A model generated the notes under the pieces. The model searched no databases. It was not told where the DNA came from and worked only from the letters and a program-made list of their open reading frames with translations. 64,000 nt of DNA from Acorus gramineus. Its lineage: Eukaryota > Streptophyta > Magnoliopsida > Acorales > Acoraceae. Below are positions 40,614 through 51,781 of this stretch, one piece after another. The translations under genes and the position numbers were made by a program. The DNA is taken from the NCBI GenBank assembly GCA_030737835.1, contig JAUJYN010000077.1:59698-123697 (forward strand), in the 5' to 3' direction. Within the stretch, counting starts at the first letter, position 1. Each line of letters opens with the position of its first letter.

Positions 40614-41060
40614 GGGTTAAAGGGATTTACGTCCCTACACAAATATGGATAATCTCGTATAAGTCTTTGTTAAAGTTGGGACAAGTCCTTATAAACTCAC
40701 AAAAACCCCATTATCATTTCTGAGTTAAATTTTCATTCAAAATTGATGGAATATTCTCATAATATTTCATCATCATGTAATTGTGTAGACATTACAATCC
40801 CTATAAACAATAATAAAAATAAATTAATTCCTACAAAAGATCAATTTGTCCATGTAGAACTTTTATATTTCTTCATTCTCAGAAAGGCATTGTCTGGAGA
40901 AGTAAAAAAATTGGGAACAATTTAATCATTTCATGGTATAGGGTTAGGGTTAATTAGAATTAAACTCCGCTAACAATATGAATGTATATCGATTTTTGTG
41001 AGTTTTCAAATATGGGATTACCCATATGTTTACAAGGATATAAATGTTTTTAATTAACCC
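40614..41060. mobile_element. Older MULE-like foldback (copy)
   Basis: Orthologous to 8542-8986. The right 9-mer ATCAAAAAA is kept at 41061-41069; the left one has mutated. Confidence 0.65.
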
Positions 41061-41605
41061 ATCAAAAAAACCAAACATATATCTTCTGAAATAATATGTT
41101 TAATTAAAAATTTTGTTTTAACTTTTTTACAAAAAAAATATGCTTTATACATAATTATATATTTCAAAGGAGTTCACATCTATATCAAAAAAAAAATAGG
41201 ATGGAGTCCGTTTACCTGGAGGATTGACATTGACCCTGACAGACTAGATCAAGTGGCTTTAGTGACAACAAACAGTCCCCCAGTGAGACATATCGATCGG
41301 AATCAAAGGAAATTACATCAAACCATCAAAAGTAATGTTAGCTGAATCTAAAAGTCATGGTGGACTAATAATTTAAAGTCTTTTGAAATATAGCTCAATC
41401 CAAATTAAAAGTCATTGTGGAATAATTAAAAAATTCTCTGAGTCTTTTGAAACAGTAGCACATACATCTCTTTCAATGGCCAAATAAAAAGTTGGAGTTG
41501 TCTGATGACTTTGATCCGTCCAAAACCATTAGACGCGTTCAATGTGAATTGTGGAGTGCCTTACGGGGCATTCCAAGGATGTGAATTTGATCCCCTGTTA
41601 TATAT
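41061..41605. other. Duplicated intergenic sequence, no gene seen
   Basis: Matches 8996-9530 and 54257-54700. Confidence 0.4.
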
Positions 41606-41705
41606 AATTAAGGGAAATTAGCATTTTTAGTCCCGGAAAAATAAATATTTACAAAAATAGCCCCCCCACCCGAATATTTGCAAAAACTAGCCCCGATGGC
41701 ATTTT

Positions 41706-41820
41706 ACACTGGAGACGGATTATATATAATCCGTCTCCAGTGTTGCAATCCTAAAAAAAACTACTAAGGCAATCCTAAAAAAAACAACTGGAGACGGCAT
41801 ATATATACGCCGTCCCCGCT
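41706..41820. repeat. Left hairpin array of the TIR element
   Basis: A perfect 38-nt palindrome lies at 41706-41743 (19-nt arms, ACACTGGAGACGGATTATA and its complement). A second, imperfect one lies at about 41788-41818 (GGAGACGGCATATATATACG..). Confidence 0.85.
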
Positions 41821-42368
41821 GCCAAGCCCTAAAACACACAGATTTTCACCCCTTTTCTCCCTCTTTCACCCACCCACCCGTTGCCAACCCCGAAAAATCA
41901 TCAAAAACAAGTTTGAATCCGAAGGTAAACATCAAAACCCTAAATGTTCTTGAATTTTATTATTTATTTGTCAATTGTTTTGATTTTATTGAATAAATTA
42001 GGGTTTTTATAAAAAATCCTAAATGTTGAATGTTGAATTTATTTATTATTGGAATGTTGATTGTATGATGTTTTGTTAAGTGAAATGCGATTTTTTTAGG
42101 GTTTTGGTTATTTTAAAATGTCTTATTTGTCAAAATAAACTTTTAAATCTTAAAAAAATTTGAAATTTTTTTAAAAAATTGTATGGCCTTAGGAAATAAT
42201 TCAATGGCCTCTTAGTAAACATTTTAAAAAAATTAAAGGCTATTTTATGGTTATATGCTTTGTATGTGTTGCATGAATGTTTTTTGTGTTTAATGTGTAT
42301 GTGTTGGATGGATTTTATTATTATGAATTTAGAAATATATTTACTAAGTTGAATAATTTATGGTTTAG

Positions 42369-43167
42369 ATGGTAAAGAAATCCGATGTCCCGTTAATGTA
42401 CTCTTTTAACGGGAGGATTGTTCGAAGCGAAGGTAGTTCATTTTATGAAGGAGGTACCATGAAAACCACCATCATAAATAAGAAGATCTCTTATGTCGAT
42501 TTACTCCAAATGATGTACCATTTGACGGAGACCGATCCAAGTCTTTACAAATTGTCCATGACTGCTGTGCATCCAACTCACGACGGAAAGTGTTTGGGTG
42601 CCCCTCTCGAAGATGATATGGGGGTGAAAGTTATGATAATGATGTACCCAAAGCACGCGCATATCATTCAAATATGGTTAGAGAAGGAAGAGATCATACA
42701 AAGAGGCCGTGGCGCGATGAATTATGATGCAGAAGATTCATATCCTTCCATTGTTCGTGAACCATATCAACCTTCATCGTCGTCGTTTGTTCCGTGCACC
42801 CAAGAGAATATGATTGAAGCAACACCGACCAATGCCTATGGGAGTGTGAATATACCACATTTGTAAGTATTGTGAATTTATAGGATGTTTTTGGTGGGTG
42901 TATTCATATATGTAAGTATATTGTGTTTGCATTTATAGGTCCCCATTTCATGACATGGGTTGGGACGATGGCTGTGAAGGAATTGACGATGGACCACGCA
43001 GGGTTTGGTGTACTTCTACTACTGCCAGTCGGGGATCGGGGGAACAATTTACCACTCCACCACAATCAGGTGTGCCGCCATCCACAGCAACTGACGTACC
43101 CTCTTCATCAGCACCTCCTGCTCCGAGAAAAGCCAAAAAGAAAGGACTTCTGAGAATATTTGGATGA
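42369..43167 (+). CDS. Two-exon gene in the TIR element: PB1/MURA-N-like domain protein, function unknown
   Basis: Exon 1 runs from ATG 42369 to 42862, followed by a consensus donor GTAAGT; the acceptor TTTATAG ends at 42938 and exon 2 runs to TGA 43167. The junction keeps the frame (PHL|SPFHDMGWDDG), giving 240 residues. Residues about 10-105 (FNGRIVRSEGSSFYEGGTM, ISYVDLLQMMYHLTETDPS, LGAPLEDDMGVKVMIMMYP) resemble the beta-rich N-terminal domain seen in plant MURA-type transposases and PB1-like proteins. The C-terminal half is serine/proline-rich and ends in a basic stretch, APRKAKKKGLLRIFG, possibly nuclear. No zinc finger or DDE domain follows. It may be a detached transposase N-terminus or an accessory protein. 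The family call is tentative; the gene structure is well supported. Confidence 0.65.
42863..42938 (+). other. Intron of the TIR-element gene
   Basis: 76 bp, GTAAGTATT donor and TTTATAG acceptor, T-rich. A short plant-type intron; its presence suggests that the gene is a genomic copy, not a processed one. Confidence 0.6.
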
Positions 43168-43394
43168 TTGTATTTCTGTTGGATGTAAAACACTTTTATT
43201 ATATTCATGCATTTTCATTTCTGTGTATTGTATTTATGTATTTTCATTCGTGTTTAGAAACATGAGTCAAGTGATTATAATGGATTTATGTAAATATCAA
43301 TGCATTTTTATTATATTTATGCATGTTCAAGCAGGAATTTTTATACAGGTGAGATAGCCAAAGTTGTATACAACTCAAAAAAAAAAAAAAAAGA

Positions 43395-43571
43395 CTGAAG
43401 ACGGAATGTATATAATCCGTCTCCAGGAGACGGATTATATACAATCCGTCTTCAGGAGACGGGTTATATATAACCCGTCTCCAGTGTAAATCTATAAGGG
43501 GGGCATTTACACTGGAGACGGATTATATATAATCCGTCTCCTTTGTAAATATATAATCCGTCTCCAGTGTA
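43395..43571. repeat. Right hairpin array of the TIR element
   Basis: At least four palindromes in tandem: about 43395-43425 (imperfect), 43426-43453 (one mismatch pair), 43455-43482 (perfect, 28 nt, GGGTTATATATAACCC core) and 43514-43541 (perfect, 28 nt). A half-copy follows at about 43547-43571. All share GGAGACGG...CCGTCTCC arms with the left array. Confidence 0.85.
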
Positions 43572-43670
43572 AAATGTCACCGGGGTTAGTTTTTACAAAT
43601 ATTCGGGTGGCGGGGCTATTTTTGTAAATATTGAATTTTTGGGGGTTAAAAGTGCTAATTACCCTAATTA

Positions 43671-44335
43671 TGCTCATGTTTTGGATTTGAAATTTGGAAC
43701 AATGCCTCTTAAATCCTAAAATTTTGAATAAGATCATTCAAAATAGAATTCCAAAATGATTTGGAAGAGTTGTTCAGGTAAAGTGTTACTAAAAAGTTAT
43801 TAGAGTTGTTGGCAAGTGTGTTTAGGTCAGATTACCGTCTAAAATGGTTGACTGACCATTCTTTAAGAGAAAAGCGTGACAGAGACATCAAATTCCTTGA
43901 CATGTTATGTTATCGGGTGCAATTTATTATGTATATCACCCAATCACAATACCACGTATTTGGTACGTTGCCGTGAGGAAAACGATTGTCTCTGCTTTTT
44001 TTCACATTTATTAATTCTTGACTTCTCCAGCCGTGCTCCATTTCATATACTTTTTTTTTTTTTGAGACTCAATTGTTGAAAATTATGATAGAAACTTCAA
44101 TGGGGTGCACCAACAAAGTGTCAAGTGCATCAATATATTGTCACATTGCGCCCATCTCACACGTGCATGTGGGCTAATAATGCTTAAGCACCGTGAGCAT
44201 AACACCTTTTCATTCATAAAACAAACAATATTTTTCAACAACTACACTTTATATAGTACACAAGTATATTCTTTTTTTCCGACATGGAACAAGGGGCGGA
44301 GCCAACCCCCAAGGCCAAAACCATGGGTGGAAAGT
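43671..44335. other. Intergenic sequence, no gene seen
   Basis: 43671-44000 matches 9530-9800 and 54720-54990. 44000-44335 is unrelated sequence of unknown origin. No supported ORF. Confidence 0.35.
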
Positions 44336-44550
44336 CACTACGAGAAAATGATATTTAGCCACGAAATATTTCTTTGATAAAAGATATGTCATATGGATTC
44401 ATTGATAAATATTATTCCCAAAGAAAACATTTCGTTGGTAATTGAGTAGTTGATGAGACACTGTCGATTATTAATAACATTGGGCTGATTGCAAATGAAT
44501 CTCCTACGAAATTAAATATTCCTTGATAAAATATTTCGTAGCTAAAAGTT
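44336..44550 (+). mobile_element. CACTA-type 5' terminus fragment
   Basis: Starts CACTACGAGAAAATG at 44336 and continues with subterminal motifs (AGCCACGAAATATTTCTTTG, ATTTCGTAGCTAAAA) that match the 3' ends near 962 and 17915 in inverted form. The opposite GTAGTG end is missing. Confidence 0.5.
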
Positions 44551-45272
44551 TGGTACTATGCAATGTAAATATATACTGTCAGAAATGACCCAAAGGTGAC
44601 CAAAAGGCTAAAAAGTGACACATATATAACATTAACTTATGCCAATTCTAAATTTCTTAATATTTCTCAATTTTGTGTACTACATCCAAAAATAAGAGAG
44701 ATATTATAAATTGAATTTTTTTTAAAAAAAATAATATATAAGAATAGAATAATAGCGATTCTGATCTATGGTTTAAAAGTTATGGCCATTTGAAGTCACG
44801 GTGCTCCAAAATGATTAAGATGTTTTCTCTTCTTCTGTTCCATCTGATCTCGGCCGTTCATATAATGTGTGGTTATGATGTCTGCATCAGTTACCAACCC
44901 TAATGCCCCATTTGGATATCAACTTATTATGAGATAGAATATATTCTAGTATGGATAAAGAATAGACATTGACCCTCAAAGACTAGATCAAGTGGCTTTA
45001 GTGACAACAAACAGTCCCCCAGTGAGACATATCGATCGGAATCAAAGGAAATTACATCAAACCATCAAGGATTGTTAGCTGAATCCAAAAGTCATGGTGG
45101 ACTAAGAATTTAAAGTCTTCTGGAAAAAATAGCTCAATCCAAATTAAAAGTCATTGTGGACTAATTAAAAAATCCTCAGAGTCTTTTGAAACAGTAGCAC
45201 ATACATCTCTTTCAATAGCCAAGCAAAAAGTTGGAGTTGTCTGATGACTTTGATCCGTCCAAAACCATTAGA
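44551..45272. other. Intergenic sequence with unit fragments, no gene seen
   Basis: 44640-44760 matches 10610-10720, and 44960-45270 matches 41220-41530, so the tandem unit is rearranged here with internal deletions. No coding region. Confidence 0.35.
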
Positions 45273-45888
45273 ACAGATTTGGAAAGAAATCATTGCAGAA
45301 TATTTGATTTCAAATCTGTCATCAAAATAAAGTTTTATGAGATTTTGTCATGTATTGATAAATCTCATTATTTAAAGTCATATTAATCACCTTTTATTGA
45401 TGAATTAGGAATTTAGGATTTTTAGGATTTTATATGTTATTTTATTAGATTTTAATAATTGTCATTGTAATTGTGTCTTTACTATTTTTAGTAGAGTCAT
45501 AATTCACAATATGAATATGTATTTAATGTTTGTGGCCTATATAATGAGTGCCACCATCTTTGTAAAAAAAAAAAAGTTTTTATCAATAATATTTCGAATT
45601 TTCTCCCTTTTAGGGCTTTCTTCCTTGTGGATTCAAGGAGCTTATGAGATCTCAACGCTGGTTGGATCTTTTTATCAGTTTTTCACTGCGTTAGGTGGTA
45701 TCAAAGCCAGGTTTTGCCTGGTTTCGATGACACATAGCCGTGCAGGAAACAATCATCCCATTGACGGTGATCGTGGGGTGCAGGAGCTGTTTCGGCCATT
45801 GCGGGAGGACCAAAGGCCACTTCGGGAGGAGTTTCGTCAACAAAAGCGGCAGGCTCTTTGTGAGGTGAAGGCTGGCGTGAATCTCAAC
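45273..45888 (+). mobile_element. Truncated LTR retrotransposon: LTR part, PBS and start of gag
   Basis: Unit homology breaks at about 45272. An LTR-like AT-rich segment is followed by TGGTATCAAAGC (45696-45707), a methionine-tRNA primer-binding site, then an ATG at 45727 opening a charged Gag-like frame (RPLREDQRPLREEFRQQ). It ends abruptly at about 45888 where the TIC20-relic flank resumes. Probably Gypsy-type, by resemblance only. Non-functional. Confidence 0.55.
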
Positions 45889-46157
45889 ATCGATATCAGA
45901 ATTCACATCTGAACTGCTGGCTCTGCCTCTCTTGCTCTTCCGGGATTCTATTCTGAAGCATGACTGATCCAGTTCCTGGCCTGTTACAAGAGCAGGATGC
46001 ATGTTGGTGAGGGTGCCATGCACATGAAAGGTGGAGGGTTCCCAACCCTATTGCCCGTTGGAATATCAACATAAGTTATTATGAGATAGAATCTATTCTA
46101 GTATGCATAAAGAATAAGACATTTTAATTTAATTGTGCTCTGTTGTTTGGTTGATCA
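45889..46157 (-). pseudogene. TIC20 relic and flank (RLP4 unit)
   Basis: 45958-46048 is the degenerate TIC20 5'-exon trace also seen at 30952-31042. The rest is duplicated flank. Confidence 0.5.
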
Positions 46158-46422
46158 TGTAAAATTTTAAAGTGAACTTTGTTATTTATCCATCTATTTT
46201 ATTTTTTATATTGACGGATGTAGTGAGACAACTTTGTATTTTGTGTGGAGCACCAATGATTTATTTGCACAAGCATTCACCATCACCTATCTCCTACATT
46301 TTGCACTACCAACCACTCTATTAAATTCATCACTTTCCAAGTTTTTTGACTTGCCATTTCACCCACCATTTACCCATGTATTGGAAACCATAAACCCCTA
46401 TTACCTATGCCTTGGTAAACCA
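46158..46422 (+). mobile_element. Truncated copy of the solo LTR, abutting the RLP4 TATA box
   Basis: Matches the first 265 bp or so of the solo LTR at 31154-31781, preceded by GATCA at 46153-46157. It ends at about 46422, eight bases before RLP homology resumes (ATATATACTC at 46431). The rest of the LTR and about 1.5 kb of normal RLP upstream sequence are deleted. Confidence 0.7.
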
Positions 46423-46474
46423 TAAACCCCATATATACTCACGGTATATGGGGTTGTGGATTGACATGGTGATC
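46423..46474 (+). promoter_or_regulatory. RLP4 residual core promoter
   Basis: Only a weakened TATA box (TATATA, 46432-46437) remains. The paired W-box cores present before the other RLPs are gone. Confidence 0.4.
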
Positions 46475-49370
46475 ATGAGTGAGTATACTAAAACTTGTGT
46501 AGTTTGGCTCCTTTGGTTTCTACTTTGTGTGGGAACAATCAATCTATGTCTGTGCAATTCACTCTCCTCCGCAACCTGCTGGGAGATTGAGAGGCAAGCC
46601 CTCCTCAAACTCAAAGCGGGCCTGGTAGACCCTGCAAATCGACTCTCTACATGGACCGATGAGGATTGTTGCCGCTGGAGCGGTGTATCCTGTGATAACC
46701 AGACGGGCCATGTTGTCAAGATTGACCTTCGAAACCCTTATTCAAATGGGTCCTTGAGAGGTAAGATTGGTCCTTCTTTGCTTGATTTGAAACATCTTGC
46801 TTATTTGGATCTGAGTTCGAACTATTTTGAAGGCTCCATTCCTCCTTTCATTGGTTCCTTGTCAAAACTGACATATCTAAATATCTCATGGTGTTATTTC
46901 AATGGTACAATCCCTCCCCAGCTTGGAAATCTGTCCATCCTCGAGATTCTAGATGTAGGATACAATAATTGGTTTCTCCGCGCGGACGACCTACAATGGT
47001 TGTCGGGCCTTTTATCTTTGCAGCATCTTGATTTGGCCCATGTTAACCTCACTAAGTCATCTGACTTGTTCCATATGATCTTCAGGCTCCCTTCTTTATC
47101 AGTTTTAAAATTGAGCAATTGTGAACTTCATAGTTTGCCGAGTTCCATTAAGAATCTGTATGCTAAATTTCAATGGTCAAATTCCTAGTGCTTTTGAAAA
47201 CTTGATCTCTCTTGAGGTCCTCCTGCTCATCGGAAATAGATTTGATGGTTTGATCTTTCCAAGAGGCATAAAAAATCTCTGCAGATTGCACACATTGGAT
47301 CTGTCATACAATCGTTTTGGGGGAGAGTTTATGGCAATGTTAGGAGGTTCTTCAAGCTACATTAAAGATAGTCTCCAGATATTATCGTTAAGATCCAATA
47401 ATCTGAAAGGGAACCTGCCTGACATACTAGAGCAGTTCAGATACCTAAGAACTCTTGATTTGAGTAATAACATGATTTCCGGTTCCATCCCAGCATCCAT
47501 TGGAAGGTTGTTGTTCTTGTCAAAATTATATTTAAGCGGCAATCAATTGAATGGTACAGTTCCTAATATCATTGGACAACTCTCCGATCTAAAAGTTCTA
47601 GATCTTGCTCACAACTCATTGCAAGGGATCATCTCTGAACATCACTTCACCAATCTGATGAAACTAGAAGAACTGGATATGTCTTCAAATTCATTGGTTT
47701 TGAATGTTACTCCTGGCTGGGTTCCTCCATTTCATCTTAAAGTAATTGAATTGGGATCTTGCGATTTGGGTGGTTATTTCCCAAAATGGCTACATACACA
47801 GAGCAATTTTATTGCACTAAACTTATCCAATACAAGAATTTCAGATACCATACCTGATTGGTTATGGAACTTGTCTTCCCAAGCTCTTCTACTAGATCTC
47901 TCACAAAATGAGATCAGAGGAATGCTACCCATGTCCTTTTCATCCACTAACATTGAAGTTATCAACCTGAGTTACAACAAGTTTGAAGGTTCATTACCTC
48001 GACTCCCTTCTCGTCCTTTTTCTCTTGATTTGGCGAGTAATTCATTTACAGGTCCCATTGCTTTTGGCAATGATAATGTATCATTAGAGCATCTGATTTT
48101 ATCAAACAATAAAATAAACGGAAGCATCCCCTCATCTATATGCAAACTTGAGGAATTGGCGGTTCTCGATATCTCTAACAATCAGCTATCAGGAGAGCTC
48201 CCCACTTGTTGGAAAAATTTTACTAACTTGATGGTTGTTAATTTAGCAAACAATAACCTCTCTGGAGAGATCCCGACCATGTGTCATTATTCTTATCCTG
48301 ATCTTGAAGCATTAAGCTTAAGCAATAACAGTTTTTCTGGAGAAATACCATGTTCTATGAAGAATTGCACCAGTTTGGTTATGGTTGATCTCGGGCAAAA
48401 TAAGTTACATGGAAATATTCCAACTTGGATGGGAGAGAGCCTATCAAGTTTGGTATTTCTTCGGCTTCGATCAAATTTCTTTGGCGGGACGATTCCTCCT
48501 CAAATCTGTGAGCTTTCTTCACTTCAGGTCTTGGACCTTGCAGACAATAATCTTACAGGACATCTACCAGAGTGTATTGGCAATTTCAGCAAAATGATCG
48601 TCAATCCAAATGCAAGCCAACGGGCACTATATATCATGGACTATTTGGTAGTTGCAGGAGACTTTGGTCAATATATATTTCCAAAATACAAATATAGCTT
48701 GCCATTGGTCAGGGATGGAGAGGAACGTGAGTACACCAACAACCTCCCACTAGTAACTTACATGGACTTATCCGACAACTCTCTTGTTGGAGAGATCCCA
48801 GTGGGTGTACTCAGTCTTCTTGGATTGCAATGCCTAAACTTGTCTAGAAATCATTTGACGGGGAATATCCCGTTGAAGATTGGTGTTATGCAATCAATGA
48901 TGACACTTGATCTATCAAGAAACGAGCTCTCTGGGCAGATTCCGCCAAGCCTCTCCAATCTCAGCTTTTTGAATCACTTGAATTTATCATTCAACAACTT
49001 GTCAGGGAGAATTCCAACGGGCAGCCAACTCCAGACTCTCAATGATACATCTGTTTATATGGGCAACTCTTATCTGTGTGGACCTCCAATCTCTCAAGAA
49101 TGCCCAGGTGACGGGACATCACAGAGCCCATCATTTACTAGTAAAGAAAATGAAGATGAAGGTGGGGACATCCAAGAAATGTTATGGCTTTACCTCGGCA
49201 TTGTTTCGGGGTTCATCTTGGGATGTTGGATGGTCTGGGGAGTTCTGTTTTTCAAAAGAAGCTGGAGGATCGCTTATTTTCTTGTTGTGGACGACCTGTA
49301 TGATAAAGTTTATGTAACTTCTGTACTCGGCATCCGAAGATGGAAGGAAATGAAAGGAAGGAGAACTTGA
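46475..49370 (+). pseudogene. RLP4: LRR receptor-like protein, frameshifted by an LRR deletion
   Basis: Reads normally from MSEYTK to SSIKNLYA, then about 250 bp (LRRs 6-7) are missing and the frame shifts, ending KFQWSNS-stop at 47188. Similarity resumes at once in another frame ([12 protein letters not shown]) and is open to 49370, with all later LRRs, island, transmembrane helix (GIVSGFILG) and tail. The breakpoint (GCTAA|ATTTCAATGG) shows one or two bases of microhomology. The LRRNT region is also shorter than in its sisters ([10 protein letters not shown]). Together with the promoter loss this is very likely dead, although the 3' two-thirds looks little decayed, so inactivation is recent. 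Confidence 0.88.
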
Positions 49371-49933
49371 ATAAGAGCTGATGGGTTATTGTAATAATAA
49401 ATATTATATGTGATTGAGTACCTATTGTGTGCAATGCTGAAAAATAAAATGTATTTTATGGTTAATTTACAGTTTGGTATGTAAACTGGAGAGTCCTCTG
49501 GTTTGATATGTAAGAGTGATGTGTAACTTGTTCATCTCTCTGGACATGGAAATAAAAAGTGGTGATTTTTAACTATGAAAGAGGTAGCGATCGGCCCCAC
49601 ACACTGAGTCATTGATGTACAACTAACAACTGAACCATTTATGAGTGAGAGAGGAAGAGGGAGAGTGGGCTCTGAGATGAAGAAACAGCAAATAAAAGAG
49701 GAAAAAAGAGAAACAGAGAGTAGAGAAAAAAAGGAGAGAGAGAGAGAGAGAGAGAGAATACCCAACGAACATACACTTGTAAAACCATAACATTTCTTGG
49801 ATGTCTGATCCTGTGTCTCTTATGTAAATATATACTCGGAGGTTCTGCCCTTTTGTTAGTTAGTTAATATAAGCCCATTCTGTGGCCTTTCTCCTGGAAA
49901 AAAAGAAAAAAGAAAATGTCTTATTTATTTCTA
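49371..49933. other. RLP4 3' flank, (GA)n tract, no gene seen
   Basis: Nearly identical to the RLP3 3' flank. Confidence 0.5.
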
Positions 49934-50966
49934 GGGTTAAAGATATCTAAGTCCTTACAAACATGGAAAAATCCATATAAGTCCCTACTAAAATTGGGAC
50001 AGACGTACGAGTCCCTGAAAATTCAAAAAAACCCAATTATCATCCCTGAGTTAAATTTTTATCTAAACATAACGGAATATTCTCATAATATTCCATCACA
50101 TATAATTGCGTAGACATTGAAGTCCTTATAAACAGTCATAAAGATAAATTAGTCCCTGCAAAAGATAAAATTGCCCCTCAAAGACTTTTACATTAAATTA
50201 TGTACACATTGTAGTCCCTATAAATAATCATAAAGACAAATTAATCCTTGCAAAAGACAAAATTGCCCCTGAAAAGATTTTTACATTTAATTAGATAGAC
50301 ATTACAATCCTTATAAATAATCGTAAAGACAAAATGGTCCCTGTAAAAGACAAAAATGCCCGTGAAGAATGTATTCTACCGGTTAAATTATTGTTTTTAC
50401 ATTCAAATTGTGATATTCAAGTGGAGTGTGATTGATAGGATAGAAGATGAAAAAATAAATAAATAAATTATATTATTTGTCTTTATGATTGTTTATAAGA
50501 ACTGCAATATCTACACAATTAAATGTAAAAATCCTTCAAGGGTATTTTTATCTTTTACAGAGACTAATTTGTCTTTACGATTGTTTATAAATACTGTAAT
50601 GTCTATTCAATTAAATGTAAAAGTCTTTCAGGGACAATTTTATCATTTGCGATGACTAATTTGTTTTTATGATTATTTATAGGGACTGCAAAGTGTACAC
50701 AATTTAATGTAAAAGTCTTTTAGGGACAATTTTATCTTTTGCAGAGACGAATTTGTCTTTATGACTGTTTATAAGGACTTCAATGTATACATAATTATAT
50801 GTGATGGAATATTCTGATAATATTCCATTAAGTTTGGATGAAAATTTAACTCAGGGATGATAATTGGGTTTTTCTGAGTTTTCAGGGACTCGTACGTCTC
50901 TCCCAATTTTAATAGGGACTTATATGAGTTTTCTCATGTTTGTAGGGATTTAGATGTCTTTAACCC
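49934..50966. mobile_element. MULE-like foldback element, 1033 bp, 9-bp TSD (copy)
   Basis: Same insertion as 36932-37954, with TTATTTCTA at 49925-49933 and 50967-50975. Shared by only these two units. Confidence 0.8.
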
Positions 50967-50975
50967 TTATTTCTA

Positions 50976-51781
50976 TGTTACATGCAGCATTTATTTGCAG
51001 TCTCCCGCGTCACATGTCTTATTTATATATTTGGAGAGAGAAATGTCACTATAATCCATTTTTCATGTCTCATTTTTAATATATATGATGTTTTGAGTTT
51101 TAAAAAATAGTAGTATTTTTTTTATAATAAAATAAAATATATACTTAAAAAAATTGCATAATTTTATTCATAAGGAAATGGGAAAAAAATCATAGTAGAT
51201 TTATAATTTCATTAATGTGAAAGTATTATGTTAACAAACTGTGTGTAACAATGCTTATTTGCTCATTTGGAAAGCATGTAATATTTATAGTAAATGTTAA
51301 AACTTGGTTTACAACCTAGCATGTAATCCACGCACATTTTCAATTTTTTAAAAATATCATACATCATCTAATGAGGTTTATAATTTTATAAATAATGAAA
51401 TGTATACTCTGATAAATTGTGTAAATTCATTGATAGAAATGCTAAAAAGAGCCTAATGAGAGGTATGTGGGGACTGCTGGTCGGGTACGACGCTCAATTT
51501 TTTTTCTATGAGTGGCCTAAATAATTCAAGTATGTATTACATTTTAATAAATATACATGACTGATTACATGAAATGTATTTATTTAAAAAATAAAAAAAT
51601 GAGGGGGTTGCATGTGAGGTTACACGTTGGACTGTCCCTAACATCATGTTAAATTTAACTTTGGTAAACACACAGTACTGTATAAAGATCAAGTTAATGG
51701 GCTACCACCGCAACATTGGTAAACACAGGCTGCATAAAGATTAAGTTAATTTAACTTTTAATTAAATTGAGGCTCAAAACA
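50976..51781. other. Duplicated intergenic sequence, no gene seen
   Basis: Matches 37964-38770. Confidence 0.4.

Larger units (their letters stand above)
41611..43665 (+). mobile_element. Palindrome-rich TIR element, 2055 bp, carrying a two-exon gene
   Basis: Ends AGGGAAATTAGCA and TGCTAATTACCCT start inverted repeats that extend, imperfectly, for about 110 bp (shared ATTTACAAAAATAGCCCC, CACCCGAATATTTG, ACATTTTACACTGGAGACGG-like sequence, partly diverged). Flanks are AATTA at 41606-41610 and 43666-43670. The paralogous site near 54704 is empty and has the length expected for a 5-bp duplication; TAA/TAA (Harbinger-like) is an alternative reading. Arrays of hairpins lie inside both ends. No transposase catalytic domain is present. 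Superfamily unresolved. Confidence 0.75.

Noticed and set aside
43395..43571. CRISPR-like array
   Set aside because: Palindromic units abut without unique spacers of constant size, in plant DNA, inside a transposon end.
47121..49370. RLP4 second ORF as an independent gene starting at 47121
   Set aside because: Its first residues are an out-of-frame reading of LRR sequence, it has no signal peptide, and it is plainly the continuation of RLP4 after a frameshift.
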